A stretch of DNA of 64,000 nt, from assembly GCA_017538795.1 (NCBI GenBank), contig JAFYIE010000047.1, positions 1 through 64,000 of the forward strand, written 5' to 3'. Shown piece after piece: positions 1-8,787 of this stretch. Below the pieces are notes generated by a model, which saw only the letters and a program-made list of their open reading frames with translations, was not told where the DNA came from and did no database searches. Position 1 is the first letter of the stretch; each line of letters opens with the position of its first letter. The DNA is from Bacteroidales bacterium (GTDB lineage Bacteria; Bacteroidota; Bacteroidia; Bacteroidales; F082). Position numbers and translations under genes: made by a program.

Positions 1-776
1 GTATTTCCTCTAAAACTAATTAATGCCAACAAAGCAGCAGAACATAATAATCCCAAAAGCGAGGATCTGGAACCTGATAAAAAAATAACAATCACACAAC
101 CCAACACTAAAACTAATGCGACCAACCGATGAATTAATTCTTTTTTTATAAACATAAAGGAGACCATGACGGTCCCAAGTTGAGCACACATCATTGCAAA
201 ATTATTCTCATTTGTTGACTCAACTGTATATCTCTCTGTTGTGTCCACTGCGATTCCCGAAAGACTAACCTCATATAAAATACCAAGTAAAACTATCACA
301 GAAGACCAAAACAACATTAAAGACAATCTCTCTATATCAACATTATTTTGTCTTTGTAGAAAATACAACACCAACAAATTTTGTAACATCACAAAAAATG
401 TGAAGAAACTACCCGAAATGGATATAAGAGAAGAAAAGGCGTTAAATACTATTAGCACTACACAAAGAATCCCGATATCCTTGTATCCATTTGTTTTTTT
501 AAAGGAATCCTTGCTGAACAACAACGAAACTATTAGCACCAAGGAAAAAATACGACTTGCGCCCAAACCTTCAACAGGCGAAAAGTATGTTGATGACAAT
601 GATGCCACAAAATATGCTGGAAAAATAACAAATGGATGCCTTAACGAAAGAATCGAAATCGCCAATGCAGCATAAAATGGACTAGGAGTTTGTAGTACCT
701 CTGATAAAATTAGCAAAAGTGGCATTATTAGTGTTACCACATCTGCTATTTTATTTTTTCTATTATTAAATTCCAT
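1..776 (-). CDS. O-antigen polymerase/ligase-like polytopic membrane protein (3' part missing)
   Basis: The reading frame opens with ATG at 774-776 and is still open at the window edge, so 258 codons are visible. The translation is a run of strongly hydrophobic stretches separated by short charged loops, roughly eight candidate membrane segments. Late in the visible part comes a loop with TVESTNENN followed by a segment ending GSRSSLLGLL; an SGSR-type loop is typical of Wzy polymerases and Wzy_C/O-antigen ligases. The start overlaps the end of the upstream glycosyltransferase by 11 nt, which implies co-translation in a polysaccharide operon. Wzy and WaaL-like ligase cannot be separated because the diagnostic periplasmic loop lies beyond the edge. 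Confidence 0.75.
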   Translation of the reverse strand, partial: MEFNNRKNKIADVVTLIMPLLLILSEVLQTPSPFYAALAISILSLRHPFVIFPAYFVASLSSTYFSPVEGLGASRIFSLVLIVSLLFSKDSFKKTNGYKDIGILCVVLIVFNAFSSLISISGSFFTFFVMLQNLLVLYFLQRQNNVDIERLSLMLFWSSVIVLLGILYEVSLSGIAVDTTERYTVESTNENNFAMMCAQLGTVMVSFMFIKKELIHRLVALVLVLGCVIVIFLSGSRSSLLGLLCSAALLALISFRGN

Positions 777-1962
777 TATTTAAATAATTATCACAATATT
801 GTTTACCTATATTATTCCAACTCAATCGGCTTACCGATTGTGATATCACAGCAGCACTACATAATTCGTATGTTCCGATAAGTAACAAGGTAGAAACAAT
901 ACTCTTCGACTTTTCATCCTCCAATAAAACCGAGTTTGTGTGGTCTAAAATGTGCTCATCTACAATAGGTAACGATTGCGGCAAAATAACGGGTATTCCA
1001 CAGGCTAAACTTTCAATAAAAACTTTTCCAAACCCTTCAGCCGCACTTGGCATAATAAAATACCTTGACTTAATTAAAAAATCCCTCAATTTTTCTTGAC
1101 TACAATGGGGAAGGAAAGTAACATCAAGATTATATTTATTTACTGATTCTTTAAGTTGCTCAACATATTCATCTCTACCTGTACCTATAATTAGATAAGA
1201 AAACTCCCTCCCCTGCTCTTTCAGTATTCTTAACGCTTCTATCACTCGTTCTTGTCCTTTATTTCTATCTATGGCAGCTATCGTTATCAAATCATATTTC
1301 TTTTGAATATTATTATCTTCTTCTTTATAGAAAAACAAAGAAGAGTTATATCCATTTAAAACGACCCTTGTAGGACAATTAAAACCGCCATAATATTTGC
1401 CCCAGTCACTTCTATTCTTTTCTGAAATAAAAGTAACCATTTTATAAGGGAGCGTTATCACATCTTTTTCTTTTTTCCTATAATTCAGATAACCAGGAAC
1501 CGTATCATTATAGCCATTCATGCCATGCAGTCTCAATATAGCCGGTAGCCTATTATTCCAAAGAAGTTCTACATAATACGCATTAGTTATTCCATGAAAG
1601 TGGATTGCATTAGGCATTTCCCTTTCTATTGCATAATCCAAAAAAAGTGCTTTGACAAAGGTTTTGGAGAAAGGATACTGATACTTATTTCTCAAATACA
1701 AAGACTTCCTAAAAAAACGAGGTAATCGGTAAAACTTTTTTAAACAATGTCTTAAAAGCAGTTTTGAATTCCATCCTATTACCTTTGTTGAATCGACCAT
1801 CTTCTCTTCTGTATTAACATCAGTACAAGCCAATACAACCTCATATTGGCCATGCAAACTATTCACGGCATCATGAAGGTCGAAAATACCCGTTGCCAAA
1901 CCAGATGTTTGCTTGCCTCCTTTCCAATAAGGAAGAAAAGCAAGTGCCAAAATCTTTTTCAT
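766..1962 (-). CDS. GT4-family glycosyltransferase
   Basis: This 398-residue protein has the GT-B layout of group 1 transferases. The N-terminal half has a glycine-rich loop (GGKQTSGLATG near residues 15-25). The C-terminal nucleotide-sugar half has an IAAIDRNKGQE stretch (about 228-238) and the EX7E motif E309...E317 (AAEGFGKVFIES), which binds the donor in this family. It probably adds one sugar to the lipid-linked repeat unit at the inner face of the membrane. It lies 204 nt downstream of the short dehydrogenase-like gene, and its end overlaps the Wzy-like gene. Donor and acceptor cannot be read from the sequence. Confidence 0.88.
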   Translation of the reverse strand: MKKILALAFLPYWKGGKQTSGLATGIFDLHDAVNSLHGQYEVVLACTDVNTEEKMVDSTKVIGWNSKLLLRHCLKKFYRLPRFFRKSLYLRNKYQYPFSKTFVKALFLDYAIEREMPNAIHFHGITNAYYVELLWNNRLPAILRLHGMNGYNDTVPGYLNYRKKEKDVITLPYKMVTFISEKNRSDWGKYYGGFNCPTRVVLNGYNSSLFFYKEEDNNIQKKYDLITIAAIDRNKGQERVIEALRILKEQGREFSYLIIGTGRDEYVEQLKESVNKYNLDVTFLPHCSQEKLRDFLIKSRYFIMPSAAEGFGKVFIESLACGIPVILPQSLPIVDEHILDHTNSVLLEDEKSKSIVSTLLLIGTYELCSAAVISQSVSRLSWNNIGKQYCDNYLNNGI

Positions 1963-2166
1963 TAATATATCTAAATTAATTACAATAATTCATGCTGAAT
2001 AATCCTAACTATACCACAATTCTCTTCACAAATCTAGCTCGTTTAAACACAACGGTAAATTTTAAACCCGTTACAGATAGACTTATCTATATACTTATTC
2101 TCTTATAGACATGTAAAAACAACTTGTTTATTTCTTACAGTTTTCATTATATGACTAATTGCCACT

Positions 2167-2922
2167 TTAAATATGCTCCTCCACCCCACGGAAATGCACG
2201 TTGAGCTCGTGGAGGTGCTCCAGCAATGTTCCAAGAGGTGTGCCCTCTGTCATCTTGGCGAAAGCATTGACATCCTTGGGGAAGCACTTGCCACCATATC
2301 CGTACTTACCATCTGGTCCTGGGACGTAGGTATGGGTGTCGTTGATATAACCAGAGAGCAACACGCCTGTATGAACCTTGCGCCAGTCGGCACCCATCTG
2401 CTCGCAATACTCACGACAGGCGTTGAAGTAGGTGACCTTGTAGGCGCCGAACACATTGTGCATGTACTTGGTAAGTTCAGCCTCGAGAGGAGTCATCACC
2501 GTGAACTTCTTGCCCACAAAAATCTTGGTCAGCAACTCATGGGCACCAGTGAAGACCATTGTCTGCTTCTTAAAGTCTTCAATATGAGTACGTTCCGTAA
2601 GAAATTCTGGCATGTAGCACACCTGATGTCCAGTTTCTTTTGAAAGTCTATCACTTGTTCCTGGAAGAATGGTCGTACGGACAAACACTGGTACATCAGG
2701 GAGCTTTTTAATCAACTCGGTCATCAAGCGCAGATCTTGTGTGCCATCGTCCTCAGTAGGAACATGTATCTGCAAGAAAGCAATATCAACTTTGCTCAAA
2801 TCATCATTATATCCCTTAGGAGGGTCGCTAATGAAAAGCTTGCACTCTGGGTTGTTATGTTCCAACCAATCTTTAAGGGCTCCACCCACGAAGCCACATC
2901 CGATAATTCCAACGTTAATCAT
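2167..2922 (-). CDS. Short UDP-glucose/GDP-mannose dehydrogenase-like protein, copy A
   Basis: The 251 residues begin with a Rossmann NAD loop ([10 protein letters not shown], 5-14) and end shortly after the nucleotide-sugar dehydrogenase active-site block [10 protein letters not shown], with the presumed nucleophile Cys213. The family normally exceeds 380 residues, so the C-terminal UDP-binding domain is absent. This is a stable short form rather than a broken gene, because a second intact copy of identical length lies at 13974-14729 with only about 21 amino-acid differences by my count. Its role is presumably sugar-nucleotide oxidation for the surface polysaccharide, but without the UDP-binding domain the substrate is uncertain. 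It is the downstream border of an 11-kb accessory insert. Confidence 0.82.
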   Translation of the reverse strand: MINVGIIGCGFVGGALKDWLEHNNPECKLFISDPPKGYNDDLSKVDIAFLQIHVPTEDDGTQDLRLMTELIKKLPDVPVFVRTTILPGTSDRLSKETGHQVCYMPEFLTERTHIEDFKKQTMVFTGAHELLTKIFVGKKFTVMTPLEAELTKYMHNVFGAYKVTYFNACREYCEQMGADWRKVHTGVLLSGYINDTHTYVPGPDGKYGYGGKCFPKDVNAFAKMTEGTPLGTLLEHLHELNVHFRGVEEHI

Positions 2923-3002
2923 TTTGTATATATTTTAAACTTTTAATTATTACTACACAAATTTATAAATTTCAAAAAAATCCAATTATAATTTTAATAC
3001 GT

Positions 3003-4580
3003 TTAATATTTGTATTGTTGCAGCAAACAATAAACAAGTTTCACATACTTGCGAAAGGTGTTCCGAAACATTAAACTCGACATATAGTTGTAATCATTTT
3101 CTATCTCTCCAGATAAGCAATCTATTTCTACAACCATGATCCCGTCATATGAAAAGCAATACATAGCCAAATTATCATCCGAAGCTCTTTTTGAGACCAT
3201 CCACCTAATGGTATCCTCGGACCAAACACCATTTTCATAAATACGGCCAGACCATTGTTTCTTCTCCATGTCCAATCTCCCATCCCTTATTTTATTGTCA
3301 TTGTTTTCATTATATAGCCAAGCCACCTTAGGATTGTCCAAAAATAAGGAATTGTTTTCGTTATTCACCCCAGGCCACAAAAAGAACAAACGATGTTTAG
3401 CTACATGGCCAACACAATATGTGCTAGGTATAACATCTGAAAAAACATAATCATCAATATTATAAAAAACTCTATACAAAGAATCATTTGAATTAGCACC
3501 TCTCAACCAAATTTTCACTCCTTTGTACGAATACAAATCACCAAAATAATAATCAGATATTTCGTCCAACAATTGATACAATTCAACATCTGTCCTTACA
3601 CTATCCAAATTTATATTATCCCATATGTAGTCGCCTCTTTCGTTTTCATATTTGTAAACATCATACTGCAACTCCTTCGTCCATTTATTATAGTCGTCTC
3701 CTCTTTGAGATGATAATAGAAATATACCTATTCCCACAAGTGCAGCCAACAATAATAATAACAAAACTCCACACGTTCTATGAAAAGCATTACCCAAGTC
3801 GAATTGCATCCTGCTTCTAGAATATCCACGAACAATCAGATGATGAGCACAATTACCAAGTTGATCTTGGCCAATCTCCTCAAAATGCAATTTGAATTGC
3901 AAGTTGTTTCCGGCCTTTACGTAACCTATGGGAACTTCTCGTTTAACATTGGAGAATTCATCAATAACCGTTCTCAACTCTTTTAATTGAGCATCATTGT
4001 CGGCTACGGTGCCTATAATAAAGATTACGCCACTCAATTCATGGATATTAAGCAGTTTTTTCAAATCAAACGAGAGTTTTCCGTCCTTCTTTCTTCTATA
4101 ACCCGAGACAACTTCAACAACAATTTTATTACTTCTAGAATAGCTTTCTCTAATAATTTCCGACGATTGCTTAACTTCATCACAATCATCCATTTCAACA
4201 ACCGCAAATCTTATTCTCTGACTATTAGCATTGAGGATGCGAGCTGGTATCTTATTGAAAAACACCTGCCAAAACATTGCTGGAGGAATAATGTTTTCAA
4301 TTGAATCATTATTAAGAGAATTGTATGCTTTAACCGCAAAAACCACAAAAGAAACGATGCTCAGTAGCAGCGCAAGCCACGTCCACAAATAATTGTTTTT
4401 TGCAATCAGAAATGCCACCGAACTCACAAACACAATAATTATTGAAAAGAAAAGGAAATAACCTGAGATTTTCTTTCTCATCTTATTTTTTAACCTCTTG
4501 TAATCAAGAGTTAAAACAGCAATGATGCATGCCAATATAGTACACACTTTAACAATAAAATCAAAATATTTCATTATCAT
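3003..4580 (-). CDS. Large membrane protein of unknown function (accessory cassette)
   Basis: I do not recognise this 525-residue protein. Hydrophobic segments lie near 7-25, 41-60, 65-84 and 270-289. The basic loop KRLKNKMRKK (28-37) suggests that the loop after segment 1 is cytoplasmic. That would put the alpha/beta-looking domain at about 120-265 (alternating strands such as RFAVVEM and GVIFIIGTVAD) in the cytosol, and the 235-residue Trp/Tyr/Asn-rich tail outside. A sensor or effector with two soluble halves is possible. It is the last gene of a same-strand set with DUF4062, TIR and small membrane proteins; the gap to the DUF4062 gene is 145 nt. A second in-frame ATG lies two codons downstream of the first. 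Confidence 0.6.
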   Translation of the reverse strand: MIMKYFDFIVKVCTILACIIAVLTLDYKRLKNKMRKKISGYFLFFSIIIVFVSSVAFLIAKNNYLWTWLALLLSIVSFVVFAVKAYNSLNNDSIENIIPPAMFWQVFFNKIPARILNANSQRIRFAVVEMDDCDEVKQSSEIIRESYSRSNKIVVEVVSGYRRKKDGKLSFDLKKLLNIHELSGVIFIIGTVADNDAQLKELRTVIDEFSNVKREVPIGYVKAGNNLQFKLHFEEIGQDQLGNCAHHLIVRGYSRSRMQFDLGNAFHRTCGVLLLLLLAALVGIGIFLLSSQRGDDYNKWTKELQYDVYKYENERGDYIWDNINLDSVRTDVELYQLLDEISDYYFGDLYSYKGVKIWLRGANSNDSLYRVFYNIDDYVFSDVIPSTYCVGHVAKHRLFFLWPGVNNENNSLFLDNPKVAWLYNENNDNKIRDGRLDMEKKQWSGRIYENGVWSEDTIRWMVSKRASDDNLAMYCFSYDGIMVVEIDCLSGEIENDYNYMSSLMFRNTFRKYVKLVYCLLQQYKY

Positions 4581-4725
4581 AAATCGATTGTTGTTTAAAA
4601 CACTTTACTCTAACAAATACTATTACTTTAAAGAGTTGTCTCCTTCTTAGTTCTTGAACTCTTTCATCAAAGAACACTTCTTAATATCCTTGGATCATGT
4701 GCCAAAGGCGAGCATGATTTTTTCA

Positions 4726-5700
4726 TCAACAATTATGTTTTAATTCATTAAATCTATTATCAAACCAATTAAACCAGACTTTAACAAAACTTTTATCCTT
4801 TATCAATATGGCTTCGTATAATTCTGGAGTAGGCAAGGCGATAATCAATTCTTTGTCACTAAGACCAAATACTCTAATTGTATTCAACTCAGAAGCATAC
4901 CATTCTACTCCTGGGATATTCCTTAGTATTGATACAAAATCTTCAAACTGAGGAGAATGTTTATTTGCAATAATACGGATACTAACGCCATTATTAAGAA
5001 GCATCTTGAATCTGTTTGAAAATGATTTCGGATATGCTGTATGTCCAACACCCTGAGCCCAAATTATGTCCCCTGATTTTGCCTCATCCATGATAATATT
5101 GAAATAATCCATCATCAGTTCTCGTTTACGAAAAATCGTAAACTTAGCCCCTTGATACAATGTGGTTCTCTTATTTGCTTCATTTAAGTACAACTTAAAC
5201 AATCCAGACAATTGTACTAATAATTGTTCTTTGATATCTTTGACCGTATTGAAACCACATATGAAATTATTAATTTCACGTGAGTACAAATAATCTAAAA
5301 AATAAAAAGTCTCAACACTATCAACCGTAATATACTTAATCCTTTTACTTTTTTTATTATTTTTATAAGTATTATATTCTGTTAATACGTCATGATGAGC
5401 AAACAGAAAGACTTTTTTCCCTTTCTCAATAGCAGTTCTAATCTCGTCTTGAGTTACGGAAGCGCCACCTTTTGTTGACCTACTCCCAAGTCTTTTTCCA
5501 ATTACACCAATTAAAATATCAATATTGTCCAATGATTCATAAATATATCTATCCAACGATTCCTTACTTCCATACGCAATGTCCCCTCTCTCATGAAGAT
5601 AAGCCTCATGACCCAAACTTTTCAAAAAGTCAGCGATATCTTCTCGTTCTTGTTTTAGATCAATATATGTTGAACTAATAAAAAAAACAATTTTGGCCAT
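4726..5700 (-). CDS. DUF4062-domain protein with PLD-like C-terminal half
   Basis: The first 110 residues match the DUF4062 pattern: FFISSTYIDLKQERED near the N-terminus, a central LDNIDILIGVIGKRLGS strand, and SVTQDEIRTAIEKGKKVFLF. DUF4062 is a TIR/SLOG-like alpha/beta fold that recurs in STAND-type and defence proteins. The last 130 residues (GDIIWAQGVGHT, LNNGVSIRIIANKHSP, WYASELNTIRVFGLSDKELIIAL) resemble the phospholipase-D-like fold found in TrmB-type sensors. No HxK motif is seen, so this half is probably a ligand-binding or assembly domain. It lies 67 nt downstream of the TIR gene on the same strand. A role as sensor in a small immune-like operon is inference. Confidence 0.7.
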   Translation of the reverse strand: MAKIVFFISSTYIDLKQEREDIADFLKSLGHEAYLHERGDIAYGSKESLDRYIYESLDNIDILIGVIGKRLGSRSTKGGASVTQDEIRTAIEKGKKVFLFAHHDVLTEYNTYKNNKKSKRIKYITVDSVETFYFLDYLYSREINNFICGFNTVKDIKEQLLVQLSGLFKLYLNEANKRTTLYQGAKFTIFRKRELMMDYFNIIMDEAKSGDIIWAQGVGHTAYPKSFSNRFKMLLNNGVSIRIIANKHSPQFEDFVSILRNIPGVEWYASELNTIRVFGLSDKELIIALPTPELYEAILIKDKSFVKVWFNWFDNRFNELKHNC

Positions 5701-5767
5701 ATTTTATTTTCTACTTTGATATTCAGGGCATCAAAAACCTCAACTATTGATTTGAACACCGTCATTA

Positions 5768-6568
5768 TTAGTATAAACCAGCGTATCGTCTGAGCAACAA
5801 CTTCCTTTTATACAGAACATCCAGCGAACCCAGACCAGAATGATTTCTCATGGTTGACAGATCTAAACTGTCAATTTGCTTAAATTTAGTCGTGTCAAGC
5901 GGATGCGTCATCTGCAAGGAATCCGTGACCGATTCATTTAAAACCATAGACTCCGTACCAACCGAGAAGTACCTAGTTTTGGGGAACCTTGAAGGTATTT
6001 TGTGTGGCAGTTTTCCCATATACCCCACCTCCTCATAAATCCATGGAGACAGGGAACTCTTTTCAATACCTTCTTTTAGTGTCACTGAATTGGCAGACTC
6101 AATCAATATCGGACATTCTATCTCATCAATCGCTTCGAAGAGTGCCATCGTCAACATGGCATAAACATGAGCGGTTGACTGGTTTCTTCTATCGTAATCG
6201 TATGATGTTGTTCCAACTGGAATAGAAAATTTCCTATCCAACTCCTTTAATAAAACAAAAGCGTTTGACCAAACATCCGCATCGATAAAACAATCAAGAT
6301 TGCAGTACACCTTGAACCACGCTTTAAGATAACGGGCTAATTCGATATCATTATGAGAATGCGACAGGAAAACCTGATACTTCCCCTGAGGAAACCACAA
6401 CTCCTTCAGCGTTTTGCCATTAATCAAGCCATCGGTGGATGAAAGATACGATCTCAACTGCGATTTCCTTAACAAATCGTCTTGATCCTCTTTAGTACTA
6501 ATACTAGTACCAGTTGTCCTTTGCAACTGTGTGATTACACTCGACTTTATAATAAACGGATAAAACAT
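5768..6568 (-). CDS. TIR-like domain protein
   Basis: The start is set at the ATG 6566-6568, two nucleotides after the stop of the upstream membrane gene; a longer frame would overlap that gene by 85 nt. In the resulting 266 residues a TIR core spans about 64-185. It begins KYQVFLSHSHNDIELARYL, continues CFIDADVW, then a CPILIE strand, then SPWIYEEVGY, where Glu180 (or 179) lines up with the catalytic Glu of NAD-cleaving TIR domains. Bacterial TIR effectors hydrolyse NAD or make signalling nucleotides. The tail (186-266) is Ser/Leu-rich and unassigned. Tight coupling to a three-segment membrane protein and a nearby DUF4062 gene suggests a multi-gene defence module. Confidence 0.68.
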   Translation of the reverse strand: MFYPFIIKSSVITQLQRTTGTSISTKEDQDDLLRKSQLRSYLSSTDGLINGKTLKELWFPQGKYQVFLSHSHNDIELARYLKAWFKVYCNLDCFIDADVWSNAFVLLKELDRKFSIPVGTTSYDYDRRNQSTAHVYAMLTMALFEAIDEIECPILIESANSVTLKEGIEKSSLSPWIYEEVGYMGKLPHKIPSRFPKTRYFSVGTESMVLNESVTDSLQMTHPLDTTKFKQIDSLDLSTMRNHSGLGSLDVLYKRKLLLRRYAGLY

Positions 6569-6570
6569 AT

Positions 6571-7062
6571 TTATGAAATATTTAACACCATAACAATAAT
6601 CAGCACCACAACCAACACAGTAATATAGAAAGGCCTTATAGATTTCGACTTCCAACAGCCACTGGTTGACACATAACCCAATTTGATTTCCTCTTGAGTG
6701 ACTTCCCTGTCAATCGTATATGGGCGAAAATTATACAATGCACATTTATAATGATGCGGTTTACAATCTGTGAAACAAGTATTGAGAAATTCACGTTGAC
6801 GATTCCTAAAACCTCTTTCCAACCTCAAATAAAAGGCATCCAAATACCAAAACAGGAATATCGGGAAGAGCGTTAGCAGAAGCCACCATTTAATGTCACC
6901 AAGGCTACAGCTTACGGCGAACAATGCCACAACAATCATCACCAACCAATTCTTACAATTAGCGCTGTTGGATGACATCCGCGCAATATTGTCCTGCATC
7001 ATCTGGAGGTACTGACGCTCATCATCGTTGAAAATATTGGACTTTTCAATATTTGTGCTCAT
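6571..7062 (-). CDS. Small three-segment membrane protein upstream of the TIR gene
   Basis: The protein has 163 residues. A soluble helix (about 10-38, DDERQYLQMMQDNIARMSSNS) precedes two adjacent membrane segments (40-58 and 62-79), then a basic amphipathic stretch (RLERGFRNRQREF), a Cys-rich middle and a C-terminal membrane segment (143-162). The build recalls SLATT-type effector or partner proteins that accompany TIR and other nucleotide-signal genes, though I cannot assign a family with certainty. It is the first gene of the cassette. The TIR gene starts 2 nt after its stop, so the two are very likely translated together and may interact at the membrane. Confidence 0.6.
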   Translation of the reverse strand: MSTNIEKSNIFNDDERQYLQMMQDNIARMSSNSANCKNWLVMIVVALFAVSCSLGDIKWWLLLTLFPIFLFWYLDAFYLRLERGFRNRQREFLNTCFTDCKPHHYKCALYNFRPYTIDREVTQEEIKLGYVSTSGCWKSKSIRPFYITVLVVVLIIVMVLNIS

Positions 7063-7070
7063 TTTTTCAT

Positions 7071-7108
7071 GACTTTAAAAATCCACCCACAAAGCCGCAT
7101 CCGATAAT
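7071..7108 (-). pseudogene. Remnant of the 5' end of a third short dehydrogenase-like gene
   Basis: Bases 7082-7108 match the coding start of copy A (2881-2907) at 25 of 27 positions. Read on the minus strand they encode IIGCGFVGG, the Rossmann loop of copies A and B. Both differences from copy A are synonymous third-codon changes (TGC/TGT and TTT/TTC), so the fragment derives from a once-functional allele. Similarity falls away just before the ATG side and soon after GG. It sits exactly between the TIR cassette (which starts at 7062) and the PD-(D/E)XK gene (which ends at 7184). Confidence 0.75.
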
Positions 7109-7183
7109 CTTCGCTCTCTCTTAGTTCCAACTCCTCCTCCATCCTTCGAACTTTATTCGAACTTGGTACGAATATGGCCATAA

Positions 7184-8737
7184 TCATCTCTCCACTAAAT
7201 ACTCTTCTATATTATTTGTTTCGGATGAAAAATTAACTCCTATCTTTATCAGAGTTTGGTCGTTTAAAGAAAACGGCAAAAGATATTCTTTCTCATTTAT
7301 CTGATTTAACGCCTCCTCTGCCGAACGGTCAAATTTAAACTCAAACAAATAAAGGTATTCTTTTGTTCGCACCATCATGTCAATTCTGCCATTCGAAGTC
7401 TTGTATTCGGCTTCAACAATATATCCCAACAATTTGCTGACAATGAAAACAACGTTCTGATAATGGTTTTCCAAATTCTTTATTAAATCGTAAGGCGTAC
7501 CGGCAAACATCACCTTCATACGTTCCATGAATGAATCAATCGCGCCGGTTCTCAAGTCATTTACAAAACGCTCAACAAAAAAAGCCGATTTGTTTTCATC
7601 AACCTTCATATACTGCGGCAGCAGATAGTTCATAAAACTTTTCTCAACCTCACGATTAGGAAAACCCAAACGATAGTTGCCAAACTCCTTATCGAAACCT
7701 TTAATCGTCAGATATCCTGTTTGATAAAACAAAGCCGTAGGCTCATTGGCAATATTTTCCTTGCCCGATAGGCTCTGTGCCACTATCTCCGCATCTGAGA
7801 AGTCCTGCAAATGATAGTTGTAATTTTGCAACATGGTCAACAGAAACGACGGCGTGCCCGATTCGAACCAATAATTGTCTAAGCTTTGCTTGTCCAACGC
7901 ATTCAGCAAACTGAACGGATTGTAAATATCAACCGACAACTCTTTTGAGAAATGATATCCGTCGTACATCTCTCTCAAACTGTCGAGCATTTTCTCCTTA
8001 CTCAAACCCTCCTTCTCCGCAAACGCCTCCACATAAGGCATCAGCACGCCCTTGATTTCCTGCGATGTGATACCACATATTGCTTCATATCGTTCGTCTA
8101 ACGAAATATCCTGCAGATTATTCAAATCGCTGAAAATACTTACTCTCGAAAACTTTGTCACACCCGTAAGAAATGCGAATTTGATATATTCGTCGCAAGT
8201 CTTCAGCACCGAATAAACAGCTTTCAACAGCTGGCGGAAACGTTCCTGAAGAGCGTCATCGTCCAACGCATAAAGCAGAGGCTTGTCGTATTCATCAACC
8301 AATATCACCACCCTCGAACCCGTTTTCCGGGAAACACTCGTTATCAGATTTCTGAAACGCAACGAAAGATCATCTGTAATGCGCTCCACGCCGTACTGGT
8401 GTTCCCATTCGGAAAAATGATAAGAAAGCACATCACACAAGCCTTCGTAACTGTCATAGAAACCGGTGTTCAAATCCAGATGGAAAATCGGATATTTATC
8501 CCATTTTTTCTCCACTGATGAGATATATAGCCCTTCAAACAATTCACGTTTTCCTTCAAAATAAGCCTTGAATGTGGATAATAAGAGGCTTTTCCCAAAG
8601 CGGCGCGGACGCGACAGGAAATAGTAATTGCCTGAAGATATCAATCTGTTGACAAACTCCGTCTTATCAACATAGACAAAGTCGCCCTCTCTTATCTTCT
8701 CAAAACTCTGAATTCCTATCGGTAGCTTCTGTAGCAT
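7184..8737 (-). CDS. AAA-ATPase-like protein with C-terminal PD-(D/E)XK nuclease-like domain
   Basis: The family is very common in Bacteroidota (PF09820 followed by PF08011). The visible hallmarks are LPIGIQSFEKIREGDFVYVD at the N-terminus, a P-loop variant SRPRRFGKSLL, a Walker-B-like VVILVDEYDKPLL, and a C-terminal PD-(D/E)XK-type core with GRIDMMV followed by LFEFKFD. I chose ATG 8735-8737 (517 residues) because relatives begin close to LPIGIQ and the frame extended upstream starts with TTG. Biological function is unknown; members are often lineage-expanded and mobile, and a role in DNA or conflict biology is inferred only from the nuclease fold. It ends 76 nt from the dehydrogenase-like remnant. 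Confidence 0.85.
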   Translation of the reverse strand: MLQKLPIGIQSFEKIREGDFVYVDKTEFVNRLISSGNYYFLSRPRRFGKSLLLSTFKAYFEGKRELFEGLYISSVEKKWDKYPIFHLDLNTGFYDSYEGLCDVLSYHFSEWEHQYGVERITDDLSLRFRNLITSVSRKTGSRVVILVDEYDKPLLYALDDDALQERFRQLLKAVYSVLKTCDEYIKFAFLTGVTKFSRVSIFSDLNNLQDISLDERYEAICGITSQEIKGVLMPYVEAFAEKEGLSKEKMLDSLREMYDGYHFSKELSVDIYNPFSLLNALDKQSLDNYWFESGTPSFLLTMLQNYNYHLQDFSDAEIVAQSLSGKENIANEPTALFYQTGYLTIKGFDKEFGNYRLGFPNREVEKSFMNYLLPQYMKVDENKSAFFVERFVNDLRTGAIDSFMERMKVMFAGTPYDLIKNLENHYQNVVFIVSKLLGYIVEAEYKTSNGRIDMMVRTKEYLYLFEFKFDRSAEEALNQINEKEYLLPFSLNDQTLIKIGVNFSSETNNIEEYLVER

Positions 8738-8787
8738 TGGAGTAATTATTAAATTGTTTTCCGCTATCAATCTCTCTTAAAAATATC

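Noticed and set aside
241-675. Plus-strand open frame of 144 codons
   Set aside because: It is the antisense of a well-behaved polytopic membrane protein and its own translation is low-complexity.
1963-2166. Gene or RNA in the 204-nt gap between GT4 and dehydrogenase-like copy A
   Set aside because: AT-rich with no start-to-stop frame of note, no clear hairpin and no strict promoter match; nothing supportable seen.
6569-6655. N-terminal extension of the TIR protein
   Set aside because: It would overlap the upstream membrane gene by 85 nt, and the ATG at 6566-6568 lies right after that gene's stop.
7184-8737. Restriction endonuclease
   Set aside because: The PD-(D/E)XK-like domain belongs to the AAA-linked PF08011 family; no methylase or specificity gene is near.
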